NCBI RefSeq assembly: GCF_000722545.1
Contig: NZ_JNVM01000007.1
Coordinates: 1-64,000 of the forward strand
Length of the DNA stretch: 64,000 nucleotides
Source: Paenibacillus tyrphae
Lineage (GTDB): Bacteria; Bacillota; Bacilli; Paenibacillales; NBRC-103111
Direction of reading: 5' to 3'
In this document: piece after piece, positions 23,860-32,005 of the stretch
Layout of the letters: every line of letters starts with the position of its first letter
How positions within the stretch are numbered: position 1 is the first letter of the stretch
The notes under the pieces: generated by a model
What the model was told of the DNA's origin: nothing
What the model saw: the letters and a program-made list of their open reading frames with translations, nothing else
Database searches by the model: none
Translations under genes and position numbers: made by a program

Positions 23860-25560
23860 ATTCAAACGGAACCGGTTGATACGGAGCAATCGCGTAAGCT
23901 AAAGCATGAACAGGAGAAGGAGCAGAAGCAGAAAAGAACGCTCTGGCTAAAAATTGGCTTGTTAAGCCTCATCACGGTTGGTGCCTTCGCATATTTGATT
24001 CAAAAGCTGGATCCTCCGCAGGAGGAAACCAAAGGGGGAGGGCTGGCTCTGCCTCCCAAGATTGAAGCGATGTCCAAGCCGCCTACGACGACGATTCCAG
24101 GCGTCACTCCAGAAAAGCCGCCGGCAACGGATAGCGGTACAGCGACGGCGCCTCAGGAGCAATCCCCGAAAGTCAAGCTCACGTTCGTGGGCGATGTCAT
24201 GTTCGGCAGCAAGGTGGATGACCTGCTTCAAAAGAACGGCTACGATTATCCGTACAAGCATGTCAAGCCGTACTTGGAGAAGGCGGATATTACCGTGGCG
24301 AATCTGGAAACTCCGATCACGACAAGGGGCGAAGCCCAGGAGAAAGAATACGTGTACCGGTCGTCACCGAAGTCGCTGCCCGAATTGAAGCGCGCGGGCT
24401 TCGATCTGGTCAATCTCGCCAACAACCACAGCATGGACTACGGCGTCGAAGGACTGCTCGATACGCTGGATTATCTGGATGCCCAGGACATCAAGCACGT
24501 AGGCGCGGGCCGGAATTCGGACGAAGCGTATAGCTACGTGATTATGGAGCAAAAAGGCATCAAGATCGCCTTCCTCGGCTTCAGCCGGGTCATTCCCGAT
24601 ACGAGCTGGTACGCCGGCAAATCGAAGCCGGGGATGGCGGAAACCTACAGCACGAAGCTTGCGTTTGAAGCCATCGGCAAGGCGAGAGCCGAGGCGGATC
24701 TGGTTGTCGTTATCGCCCATTGGGGAGAAGAGCGCAAGGCGTATCCGGTCAAATCGCAGACGGATCTGGCAAGGCAGTATATCGATCAGGGCGCAGATCT
24801 CGTTGTCGCCAGCCACCCGCATGTCGTTCAAGGCTTCGAGCAGTACAAGGGCAAATGGATCGCCTACAGCATGGGCAATTTTATATTTACTACCAATGAT
24901 AATCCGAATACTTGGGAAAGCATGATTTTGGAAGCCTCCTGCACCAAGGAACGAAGCTGCGATCTCAGCATGGTACCGATCTTGACCAAGTGGGCCCAGC
25001 CGGTCCCGATGGTCGACGAGGCCCGGGACACGCTGTTCGAGAAGCTGACGAACTTGTCCGTCAATGCGCAGATCGACAAGGAAGGGCGGATTACGCTTGG
25101 GGAGACTCGCACGATTCCGTCTGAAGCGGAAGAGAAGCCACCTGTGAAGAAGGAAACGGGCATCGTCGACGGAACGTCCAAAACAGCCGTCAAATCGCCT
25201 GCGGACGGGACGAAAAAGCCTGCCGATTCCGGCAAAGCCGCCGATCCGAAGAAGGCCGAGCAGGGCAAGAAGTCCGAGGCCGGGAAGACAACGGAGACGG
25301 GCAAGAAGACGGATGGGGATAAAACACAGACCGGGAAGACAGGAGAGTCGGGCAAGTCGCAGGGAACCGGCAAGAATACCGAGGGCAAGAAAACGACTGA
25401 CGACGCCAAATCGTCCGAGGGCAGTAAAAAATCGCCCGAAAGCACCAAGAAATCTGCCGAAGATCCGAAGAAATCGACCGATTCCAAGAAAACGAACGAA
25501 TCTTCAAAATCCTCCGGCGAAACCCGCAAGACGGAGGAAGACCGGAAAACATCCGGTTGA
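23860..25560 (+). CDS. CapA-family protein with Lys/Ser/Thr-rich tail; apparent ATT start
   Basis: The product would be 566 aa: a charged cytoplasmic tail (KLKHEQEKEQKQKRT), one membrane anchor (LWLKIGLLSLITVGAFAYLI), a linker and a PGA_cap phosphoesterase-like domain (LTFVGDVMFGSKV, ANLETPITTRG, NLANNHSMDYG, AHWGEE, ASHPHVVQGFE, YSMGNFIF). A roughly 140-residue K/S/T/G-rich tail follows. The family acts on poly-gamma-glutamate or surface polymers. No ATG, GTG or TTG exists between the upstream stop (23851) and TTG 23959, which would cut the anchor. ATT 23860 lies 9 nt after AGGATAGGGG and restores it. Confidence 0.72.
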   Translation: MQTEPVDTEQSRKLKHEQEKEQKQKRTLWLKIGLLSLITVGAFAYLIQKLDPPQEETKGGGLALPPKIEAMSKPPTTTIPGVTPEKPPATDSGTATAPQEQSPKVKLTFVGDVMFGSKVDDLLQKNGYDYPYKHVKPYLEKADITVANLETPITTRGEAQEKEYVYRSSPKSLPELKRAGFDLVNLANNHSMDYGVEGLLDTLDYLDAQDIKHVGAGRNSDEAYSYVIMEQKGIKIAFLGFSRVIPDTSWYAGKSKPGMAETYSTKLAFEAIGKARAEADLVVVIAHWGEERKAYPVKSQTDLARQYIDQGADLVVASHPHVVQGFEQYKGKWIAYSMGNFIFTTNDNPNTWESMILEASCTKERSCDLSMVPILTKWAQPVPMVDEARDTLFEKLTNLSVNAQIDKEGRITLGETRTIPSEAEEKPPVKKETGIVDGTSKTAVKSPADGTKKPADSGKAADPKKAEQGKKSEAGKTTETGKKTDGDKTQTGKTGESGKSQGTGKNTEGKKTTDDAKSSEGSKKSPESTKKSAEDPKKSTDSKKTNESSKSSGETRKTEEDRKTSG

Positions 25561-25575
25561 CAAATATTTTAAATC

Positions 25576-25626
25576 AACGTCCGCTTCGCTTTCGACGGTT
25601 ATCGTCGGGGAGGCGGGCGTTTTTTA
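25576..25626 (+). terminator. Intrinsic terminator after the capA-like gene
   Basis: AACGTCCGC pairs with GCGGGCGTT (one G-T pair), with an inner CGAC/GTCG hairpin and a following T6. Confidence 0.8.
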
Positions 25627-25639
25627 CGATGCGCGAGCG

Positions 25640-25668
25640 TTGAGATTCCCCCGAGCCGGGCTTATAAT
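25640..25668 (+). promoter_or_regulatory. Sigma-A promoter of the FAH-family gene
   Basis: TTGAGA (25640-25645), a 17-bp spacer and a perfect TATAAT (25663-25668), 43 bp upstream of the ATG. Confidence 0.75.
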
Positions 25669-25710
25669 GAAGGCGGAGTCTTATTTTAACGGAAAAGGAA
25701 CGATCCGAAG

Positions 25711-26343
25711 ATGAACGAATCGATTCGCAACATTTATTGCGTAGGACGCAATTACGGACTGCATGCGGCGGAGCTCGGCAACGATATTCCGGAAGAGCCG
25801 ATGATTTTTACGAAGCCGACACATGCACTGGCGGTGATTGACGGCGGGGAAATTGAGCTGCCCGGCGGACGGGGCGAGGTGCACTACGAAGCCGAGCTGG
25901 TGCTCCGTATCGGACAAGCGTATAAAGAGGGCATTACCGTGGACGAGCTGGTGGACCAGCTGGCACTGGGCATCGATTTTACCTTGCGGGACGTGCAATC
26001 GGCGTTGAAAAAGAAAGGCCACCCCTGGCTCCCGGCTAAAGGGTTTAAGGGCTCGGCCGCGCTGACCGGATTCCGTCCGTTTCCCGGCTTTGGGCAAGTC
26101 AAGCAGGTGGAATATTCCTTGAACCGGAACGGTCAGGAAGTACAGCGGGGGAATTTGAACGATATGATTTTTGATCTACAGGTGATCGTAGATTATATCG
26201 CCGCACATTACGGCTTGGGTGAAGGGGATATCATTTACACGGGTACGCCTGCGGGCGTCGGGGCAGTGAATGACGGAGACCGCTTCGAGCTGTTCTGGGG
26301 AGAGCAGGCTTTTGGCGCTTTTACAGCCAGGATTGGGAAGTAG
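25711..26343 (+). CDS. Fumarylacetoacetate hydrolase family protein
   Basis: A 210-aa short FAH-domain enzyme. It starts with IYCVGRNYGLHAAELGN, and metal-ligand acidic residues lie in VHYEAELVLRIG and LGIDFTLRDVQ. The AKGFKGSAALTGF and IIYTGTPAGVGAVNDGDRFE segments complete the active site. Single-domain members act as acylpyruvases, oxaloacetate decarboxylases or oxaloacetate tautomerases. AAAGGA lies about 11 nt before the ATG, and the gene has its own good promoter. Confidence 0.9.
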   Translation: MNESIRNIYCVGRNYGLHAAELGNDIPEEPMIFTKPTHALAVIDGGEIELPGGRGEVHYEAELVLRIGQAYKEGITVDELVDQLALGIDFTLRDVQSALKKKGHPWLPAKGFKGSAALTGFRPFPGFGQVKQVEYSLNRNGQEVQRGNLNDMIFDLQVIVDYIAAHYGLGEGDIIYTGTPAGVGAVNDGDRFELFWGEQAFGAFTARIGK

Positions 26344-26425
26344 CGGGTCCCGGATCGGAAATCGATCTGCCGCAGCCGGTTTTTTACAATCATTTTCATA
26401 GGGGTTGGAAGGGGGCTCGGATGAA

Positions 26426-27259
26426 TTGCAGCCTTGGATCATCGGATTGGCAGGAAGCGTTCTGATTGCCGGAGCGGCGTACAGGAAACGTTCGCTATCC
26501 GGGTCGGGGTTCACCGCTGCGGTCCTGCTCGGAACGCTGATGTATGCGGTAGGAAGCTTGGCTTGGTTCGGGACGCTGATTGCGTTTTTTATCTCGTCCT
26601 CGCTGTTGTCGAAGTGGAAGAGCAAGAAGAAGGCGGCCGCCGAGAGCAGCTACGCCAAATCCGGACGGAGGGATGCCGGCCAGGTGCTTGCCAACGGCGG
26701 CCTGGGGCTCGCTCTTTGTCTGGGCGCCGCCTTCGTGCCGCATCCGGCCTGGTGGGCCGCCTACACTGGCGTGATGGCAACGGTGACTGCGGACACGTGG
26801 GCGACGGAGATCGGCGGCCTCAGCCGAACGGCCCCGCGCTCCATCGTCAGCGGCCGTCCGGTGCCGCCCGGCACTTCCGGCGGCGTATCGTCACTCGGCC
26901 TTGCCGCATCCGCGGCCGGCGGCTTGTTTATCGGAGCCGTCGCTTGGGCGCTGGCGGCGCTGCAGCCGGAGCAGGCAGACGCCTCTGCGTGGGCGGTCTC
27001 CGTCCATTCGGCGGCCGGCCTGTGCGTCCTTGGGCTGGTTGGGGGCCTCGCCGGGTCGCTGGCCGACTCGTGGCTCGGGGCGGTGGTTCAGGTCATGTAC
27101 CGATGCCGCGTCTGCGGGAAAGAAATCGAAAAAAACCGCCACTGCGAGGCAGCGGCGGTTCCAATCCGGGGGTTGGCGTTCATGACCAACGACACGGTTA
27201 ACGCTTTAAGCTCGGCGTTTGGCGGCGCCGTAACTCTCCTACTCTCGCTGTGGCTGTAA
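26426..27259 (+). CDS. DUF92 family membrane protein
   Basis: A 277-aa polytopic protein with about seven membrane segments and the DUF92 hallmarks: AAYRKRSLSGSGFTAAVLLG, GRRDAGQVLANGG, MATVTADTWATEIGGLS, GTSGGVSSLG and GSLADSWLGA. A small cysteine cluster CRVCGKEIEKNRHC precedes the last helix. Relatives include phytyl-phosphate kinase and dolichol-kinase-like proteins. TTG 26426 has GGAAGGGGG about 10 nt upstream; TTG 26405 is a poorer choice. Its 3' part encodes, on the other strand, a terminator hairpin (27129-27160). Confidence 0.87.
   Translation: MQPWIIGLAGSVLIAGAAYRKRSLSGSGFTAAVLLGTLMYAVGSLAWFGTLIAFFISSSLLSKWKSKKKAAAESSYAKSGRRDAGQVLANGGLGLALCLGAAFVPHPAWWAAYTGVMATVTADTWATEIGGLSRTAPRSIVSGRPVPPGTSGGVSSLGLAASAAGGLFIGAVAWALAALQPEQADASAWAVSVHSAAGLCVLGLVGGLAGSLADSWLGAVVQVMYRCRVCGKEIEKNRHCEAAAVPIRGLAFMTNDTVNALSSAFGGAVTLLLSLWL
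27129..27160 (-). terminator. Minus-strand terminator embedded in the DUF92 coding region
   Basis: AACCGCC-A-CTGC pairs with GCAG-C-GGCGGTT around GAG, a 12-position stem with one A-C mismatch as drawn (G-T on the minus strand). On the minus strand it runs into seven T residues. It is placed to end the transcript of the 34-aa gene at 27267. Confidence 0.75.
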
Positions 27260-27266
27260 CAGCGGT

Positions 27267-27371
27267 TTAATCCTCTTCCTTGCGGGAATAAGCGAGCTTC
27301 GTTACATACATAGTGATGCCCGAGATAAGCAAAGCGACGATAATGCTGATGACGATAACGGTAGTTACCAT
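27267..27371 (-). CDS. 34-aa single-pass membrane protein, YtzI-like
   Basis: This short gene encodes one hydrophobic helix (TTVIVISIIVALLISGITMY) followed by a charged tail (KLAYSRKEED). Length and layout resemble Bacillus YtzI-type micro-proteins of unknown function. GGAGG lies 12 nt before the ATG. A promoter (27413-27441) and a terminator (27129-27160) frame it. Tiny membrane proteins of this kind often modulate larger membrane complexes, which is inference. Confidence 0.7.
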   Translation of the reverse strand: MVTTVIVISIIVALLISGITMYVTKLAYSRKEED

Positions 27372-27412
27372 GGCTTAAGCAGTCCTCCAAGCGGATAAAT
27401 GTCACTTCGGAC

Positions 27413-27441
27413 ATTGTACCCCATGGAGGACAAAAAGCCAA
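27413..27441 (-). promoter_or_regulatory. Probable promoter of the 34-aa membrane protein
   Basis: On the minus strand TTGGCT (27441-27436), a 17-bp spacer and TACAAT (27418-27413). The ATG is at 27371. Confidence 0.55.
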
Positions 27442-27444
27442 CCG

Positions 27445-29889
27445 TTACGGATTGCGCGGCTTCCAAGCCGGAAGCTGCAGCGAACCGACTTCGCGCAGCG
27501 TATTCAAATCGTTCGCTTTCAGCATATCGGGCGAGGACGAATACAGCGTATCGCCGATATATAGCAGGCGCTCGATATTGCGTTCGCTGCCGTACCAGTG
27601 CTGGCCCGCTTTGTTCATATCGTCTCCCGTCAAGTGCGTGATCTTGCCGCGAAGCTGGAAGCCTTTTTGCAGATCCAGCCCGTAAACATAAGCGCCTTGG
27701 AAGGTAAAATCCCCGTATTTCGATGCGTTTTCTTGCGTGTTGGCGCCGGTCTTATCTTTCACTTCCGCAACAGTAACCGGGAAGGCCAGCAGTTGCTTCT
27801 CCTTGGAAAACAGCAGCGCTTTATGATTGTACAGCAGCGGCGATTCGGTGCCCCGGTCGCCGATCGTTTCCTTGAACATCTCCTTCGGATTCGCCACATC
27901 GGATACATCGAACAGGGCAAGCTTCATGCCTTGATAGAAAGCGATCGTGTCCGAGCCGTCGCCTTTCTTGTTGGAGACCTCCACAGCTTCTTTGCCGAAG
28001 CCGATCAGATGGTTCTCGTCGTACGGATGCAGATAGTCGCTGTAGCCCGGAATTTTTAGCTTGCCGAGCATGGCCGGAGCTTGAGGGTTACTCAGATCCA
28101 GGACGAACAGCGGATCGGTATTTTTGAACGTCACCATATAGGCGCGGTTCCCGGCATAGCGTACGGAATAGATGCGCTCGCCCGGAGCCAGCCCTTCCAG
28201 CTTGCCAACGACGCTTAGCGATTCGTTCAGCACATACACGTTATTTTTCGACGTATGCTCGTCGTTCCGCCACATGTCGCCGCTTGTGGTGGCGATGCGG
28301 AAGTAGCCGTTGTGCTCATCCATCGAAAATTGGTTCAGCGCATGTCCCGGTACCTTGCCGCGTCCGACATACCGGACCGTTCCGTTATCCATGCCGAATT
28401 TATAAATGGCGCTTGTCATATTAAGCGGCGCGGGGATGAAGGTGGTTTTGCCGTCCGCCTGCACCGTCTGCTCATTCTCTTTCAGCGGCTCGTACTCGCT
28501 CACGGTGACATACAAGTTGTCGGGAGAAGCGTAGACGTTTTGACCGGAGCCGAGATAGCTCGTCACCTGCATTTTTTGATCGGGCTTGCTGAGCTTGAGG
28601 CCGCCGATCAGCAAATAGTTCGGCTCGACGGCTTTCGGGAAGTATCGGATATCCTCATAGCCGATCTTAATAAATTGGTCTCCGGCAGCGGAATCCCGGT
28701 AGGCCGGCAGCGATTCGTTCGCCTGTTTCGCGGCGGAGTCCGCCTCTTGGCGCATGATCCAAAAATAATTCATCGATTTGTTCGTTACGACGTACAACGA
28801 GTCGCCGATTTTGCGCGAAGAGACGTAATGCCCTTCCAGTTCCGCCTCGCGGACTTGCTTCAGCTGTGTCCGGTCGCCAAGCTCGTAAACGATCGTTTTC
28901 GTGGTCGAGCGGGTCGGGCGTCCCGGCCATACGACCATCTTTTTGGCCGTTCCGATGCCCGGCTCTGCAGAAACCGCAGGGCTGGCGTCATAAGGAACCG
29001 GTCCCGGCTTCTCGTACGTCGGATAGGACGTGTTCCCGACAACGACGAGATAGTTGTTATCGACATACAGCTCCTGCGGATAAAAATTCGGGTCCGCCCA
29101 GTAGACGGTGCTGACGACGCTCATGCTTTCGGCCGGAGAGGCTTTCGTCACGAGAACGCGGTCGCGATTGACCTGATAAATGTAGGTGCCGTCCGTCTTG
29201 ATGACGTCCGCTTCATCGACGCCCTGCACCTGCACGTTCGTGCCGGAGTAGGCGGGGGACGCTGCATCGGAAGCCTGCTTGGCGGCGCTTCCGGCAGCTT
29301 GCGGTGCGGCAGCGGACGATTTCTCGGTGACCGCGACCGCATTATCGCCCATTAAGATCATGTTGCGGCCGTTGCCGTGAACGGCGGCGGATTCCTTAAG
29401 CAGCGCTTCCATCCGTTCCTGCGAACCGACGGTCGGCAAGCTTTTGTCCGCATCGGCAATCGTGACGCGCTTGTTCGGACCGTCCCAATAAACGTTAAAA
29501 TCGAACGACTCGCTGAAAAAGCGCAGCGGTACCAAAATATTTCCGTTATCGAGCGCGGGCGCTTCGTCTAACGTGACGGCTTCGCTTCCGCGGAAAGCTT
29601 CCTTGCTGTCCAGCCGAAGCTTGATCGAGCGATCCGTTTTGCTTGCCGTGGCCGAGCGTTCGGCTTCGTCCCACTGCACCTTAACGCCGAGCGCATCCGA
29701 CAGCTCGCGGAGCGGCACCATCAGTGTGTTTCCGATTAAACGGGGCTGCACGGATAAGCTGACTGGCTGTCCGTTTAGCGTTACCGCGATGGCTTGCCCC
29801 GTTTCGGCCGCCACCGATAGCGGGGCCGGGGAGACGGAAGTAAGGAGCGTCAATGCCAACATACCTGCAAAGAGTGTTCTTTTCTGCAC
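27445..29889 (-). CDS. Secreted beta-propeller protein with copper-amine-oxidase-like N-domain
   Basis: An 814-aa exported protein. It has a signal peptide (KRTLFAGMLALTLLTSV, cleavage near SVAAE), a copper-amine-oxidase N-terminal-like domain (about 30-150: NTLMVPLRELSDALGVKVQWDE, NILVPLRFFSESFDF), an Ala/Ser linker and a large C-terminal Beta_propel-type region (about 210-800: NVQVQGVDEADVIKTDGTYIYQV, PGHALNQFSMDEHNGYFRIATT, FVLDLSNPQAPAMLGKLKIPGYSDYLHP). The family is extracellular, of unknown function. The start is GTG 29889, with AAGGAGG exactly 8 nt upstream, not the upstream in-frame codons. Confidence 0.9.
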   Translation of the reverse strand: MQKRTLFAGMLALTLLTSVSPAPLSVAAETGQAIAVTLNGQPVSLSVQPRLIGNTLMVPLRELSDALGVKVQWDEAERSATASKTDRSIKLRLDSKEAFRGSEAVTLDEAPALDNGNILVPLRFFSESFDFNVYWDGPNKRVTIADADKSLPTVGSQERMEALLKESAAVHGNGRNMILMGDNAVAVTEKSSAAAPQAAGSAAKQASDAASPAYSGTNVQVQGVDEADVIKTDGTYIYQVNRDRVLVTKASPAESMSVVSTVYWADPNFYPQELYVDNNYLVVVGNTSYPTYEKPGPVPYDASPAVSAEPGIGTAKKMVVWPGRPTRSTTKTIVYELGDRTQLKQVREAELEGHYVSSRKIGDSLYVVTNKSMNYFWIMRQEADSAAKQANESLPAYRDSAAGDQFIKIGYEDIRYFPKAVEPNYLLIGGLKLSKPDQKMQVTSYLGSGQNVYASPDNLYVTVSEYEPLKENEQTVQADGKTTFIPAPLNMTSAIYKFGMDNGTVRYVGRGKVPGHALNQFSMDEHNGYFRIATTSGDMWRNDEHTSKNNVYVLNESLSVVGKLEGLAPGERIYSVRYAGNRAYMVTFKNTDPLFVLDLSNPQAPAMLGKLKIPGYSDYLHPYDENHLIGFGKEAVEVSNKKGDGSDTIAFYQGMKLALFDVSDVANPKEMFKETIGDRGTESPLLYNHKALLFSKEKQLLAFPVTVAEVKDKTGANTQENASKYGDFTFQGAYVYGLDLQKGFQLRGKITHLTGDDMNKAGQHWYGSERNIERLLYIGDTLYSSSPDMLKANDLNTLREVGSLQLPAWKPRNP

Positions 29890-29991
29890 TTGCTTTTCCT
29901 CCTTATGATGTTTAGTACCCTCTTTGTACCCTAATTGAAATATCTTCTTGTTCACCCCTACTGACGCGCTCCTCGAAGAAATTGTTTCATC

Positions 29992-30027
29992 AAAAACCGC
30001 TCTTTTCCAAAAAGAAAAAGAGCGGTG
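29992..30027 (-). terminator. Terminator of the diguanylate cyclase gene
   Basis: ACCGCTCTTTT pairs with AAAAGAGCGGT, followed on the minus strand by T5. Confidence 0.85.
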
Positions 30028-30034
30028 TGCCGAT

Positions 30035-31393
30035 TTATTCGTCGCAATAAGCTATTGCCCGATTCCGCCCTTCCTGCTTGGCCCGATAGAGCGCCTTGTC
30101 CGCGCGGATAATTAGCTCCCGCGGTGAGACATCGCGAACAGGAATCATCGTGGCAACTCCCAGACTCGCGGTGACGAAGGAAGAGACGGCAGAGCCGCGA
30201 TGAGGGATCCGCAGTAGTTCCACCTCCGAGCGCATTCGCTCGGCCACGTAAAGCGCGCCCCGGCCGTCCGTAACCGGCAGCACGATCACGAATTCCTCGC
30301 CGCCGTATCTTGCTATCATGTCGCCCGGACGCTTGGCTGCGCGCCGCATCGCTTCGGACACATATTGGAGGCAGGCGTCGCCGTCATGATGTCCATAGGT
30401 ATCGTTATACCGCTTGAAATAGTCGATATCGAGCAGTATAACGGAAAGCGGCGTGGAGAAGCGCATGGCATGCCGCCATTCCTTGGCAAACCGTTCATCG
30501 AAAAACCGCCGGTTGGCGAGCCCGGTCAGCGCGTCGATCGAAGAAATTTTTTGCAGCAACTCGTTGGTTTTCATCAGCTGCTGTTCCGTTTGCTTGCGCG
30601 AAGAGATGTCCCGGGAGGTGCAGATCACCGTCTGTCCGTTTCCCGAATCGTGTTCGTCCCCTGTAATTCGTCCGCTTGTTTCGAACCAGACATAACCGCC
30701 GTTTTTCGTGCGAATCCGGTACGAGCTCAAAGGCAAATTCGGCGCCGTCTCCATAGGGGACGTAATTCCAGGGATTTTCGTCAAGTCCTCGGGATGAAAC
30801 AAATCGTAGGCGCTGGTCCCGATCAATTCCTCGGGCTCGTACCCAAGCAGAACACGGCAAGAAGGGGAAATGTACAAAATACGGCCGGACAAATCGTGCA
30901 TCGACACAACGTCTGTGCTTTGCTCTACGAGAGTCTGGTAGAGAGAATCGCGGCCTGTTCCGTTCGTCTCACATATCGTTTCCTGCCCGGGGGCCGGCGC
31001 CGCGAATCGGCTCTGTGCATCGCTCTCCAGAATTTGGACGAACAGAGAAGTCGGCCATCCGTTTAGCCGGGGAACGACGGGCGCCGTGACGGAGCACGGG
31101 ACCAGCGTGCCGTCGCTGCGGATCAGCCTTGCTTCGAACGGCCGAGATACGGACGTCCCGTCGGCCAGCTCTTTCAATATTCTATGAATCTGCTCTCTAT
31201 CGTCGGGATGAATAACAGGTTCCCAAGGCATGCCGTTCAACGCCTCTTCGGGATAGCCGATTTGCTTGCCGAATGCAGGATTGACACGAAGAAATAGGCC
31301 TTCTTCCGAGAAGAAAGCCATACCGCTTGTGGATAGCCTAAACGCGCTGAAATATAATTGGGTTTGTTCTGCATTCGTCCATTGATCAACCAT
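30035..31393 (-). CDS. PAS-PAS-GGDEF diguanylate cyclase
   Basis: A 452-aa cytoplasmic protein with two PAS domains (about 10-125: GMAFFSEEGLFLRVNPAFG; about 145-270: DVVSMHDLSGRILYISPSC, ending QTVICTSRDISSRKQTEQQ), a short coiled linker and a C-terminal GGDEF domain (from SIDALTGLANRRFFDERF). The active site is GGEEF at 364-368 and Asp/Lys residues lie in ILLDIDYFKRYND. An inhibitory RPGD I-site sits five residues before it, so it should be an active, feedback-controlled c-di-GMP synthase. No transmembrane segment is visible. It is a candidate source for the GEMM riboswitch at 6474. Confidence 0.93.
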   Translation of the reverse strand: MVDQWTNAEQTQLYFSAFRLSTSGMAFFSEEGLFLRVNPAFGKQIGYPEEALNGMPWEPVIHPDDREQIHRILKELADGTSVSRPFEARLIRSDGTLVPCSVTAPVVPRLNGWPTSLFVQILESDAQSRFAAPAPGQETICETNGTGRDSLYQTLVEQSTDVVSMHDLSGRILYISPSCRVLLGYEPEELIGTSAYDLFHPEDLTKIPGITSPMETAPNLPLSSYRIRTKNGGYVWFETSGRITGDEHDSGNGQTVICTSRDISSRKQTEQQLMKTNELLQKISSIDALTGLANRRFFDERFAKEWRHAMRFSTPLSVILLDIDYFKRYNDTYGHHDGDACLQYVSEAMRRAAKRPGDMIARYGGEEFVIVLPVTDGRGALYVAERMRSEVELLRIPHRGSAVSSFVTASLGVATMIPVRDVSPRELIIRADKALYRAKQEGRNRAIAYCDE

Positions 31394-31573
31394 GCTGCCG
31401 GCATCCTTCCTGCATGGATTACGTCCTAGTAACTAGGAAAATCGTTCCAAACTCGCACTTACTATATTAATGAAAGTGGAGTTTTTGATCAATGAGGATG
31501 GAAAGGTTATGGCAGATTTAATATAAATTTTACTATTTCTTGACTATTTAAAAAAAACGATCGGCAGAAACCG

Positions 31574-31924
31574 TTATTTGCTTGAGTTCTTTCCGTCTTC
31601 CGTATGTTCCACGTCCGTATCCGCTGCAAGGAACGACCGGCTGTCCGCGTCTTCGGTAACGGCCAGAGCTTGCTCGGAGGACGCCTCGTTCACCCGTTTC
31701 TCAAGCTGCTTGATCTTACGCTGCAGCTTGATCTGGCGGAACAAGCCGATCAGGAAGGCGATCAAGCCGCCGAGTAGGGTAGATCCCAGAATGACCAGAA
31801 TGAGTGGGATGTCGGCTTGGGTGAATAAAAAATTGACGCGGACGGGCTCCACGTTAATAACGGCGAATACCGCGGTAATAAGGGCAAAAAGCAACGTGCT
31901 GATCAACATCCATTGGGCTCTCAT
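31574..31924 (-). CDS. LapA-domain (DUF1049) membrane protein
   Basis: A 116-aa protein with two membrane helices (LISTLLFALITAVFAVIN and DIPLILVILGSTLLGGLIAFLIGLF). Between them are EPVRVNFLF and the I-P-L motif of LapA domains; a basic coiled stretch (RQIKLQRKIKQLEKRVNEA) and an acidic tail follow. In Gram-negatives LapA works with LapB on LPS synthesis; in Firmicutes the role is unknown. AAAAGGAGACG lies before the ATG. It may follow pepF on one transcript, but a terminator lies between them. Confidence 0.87.
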   Translation of the reverse strand: MRAQWMLISTLLFALITAVFAVINVEPVRVNFLFTQADIPLILVILGSTLLGGLIAFLIGLFRQIKLQRKIKQLEKRVNEASSEQALAVTEDADSRSFLAADTDVEHTEDGKNSSK

Positions 31925-31960
31925 CGAAATCGTCTCCTTTTAACTGCTGCATGAAGGGCA

Positions 31961-31994
31961 AAAAGGCTGAGCCGGGCAATACCGGACTCAGCCT
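31961..31994 (-). terminator. Terminator of pepF
   Basis: On the minus strand GGCTGAGTCCGG pairs with CCGGCTCAGCC around TATTGC, followed by T5. Confidence 0.85.
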
Positions 31995-32005
31995 GCGTCG
32001 GCGAC

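Noticed and set aside
25130..25557. Repeated K/S/T codons as a CRISPR or tandem DNA repeat
   Set aside because: The repetition is at the amino-acid level and degenerate; no constant repeat-spacer pattern exists.
23959..25560. TTG 23959 as the start of the CapA-like gene
   Set aside because: It begins within the membrane anchor and has no Shine-Dalgarno; the in-frame upstream sequence encodes the rest of the anchor.
28255..29355. Antisense frame opposite the beta-propeller gene
   Set aside because: No RBS or recognisable motif, and the minus-strand gene is well supported with signal peptide and domains.
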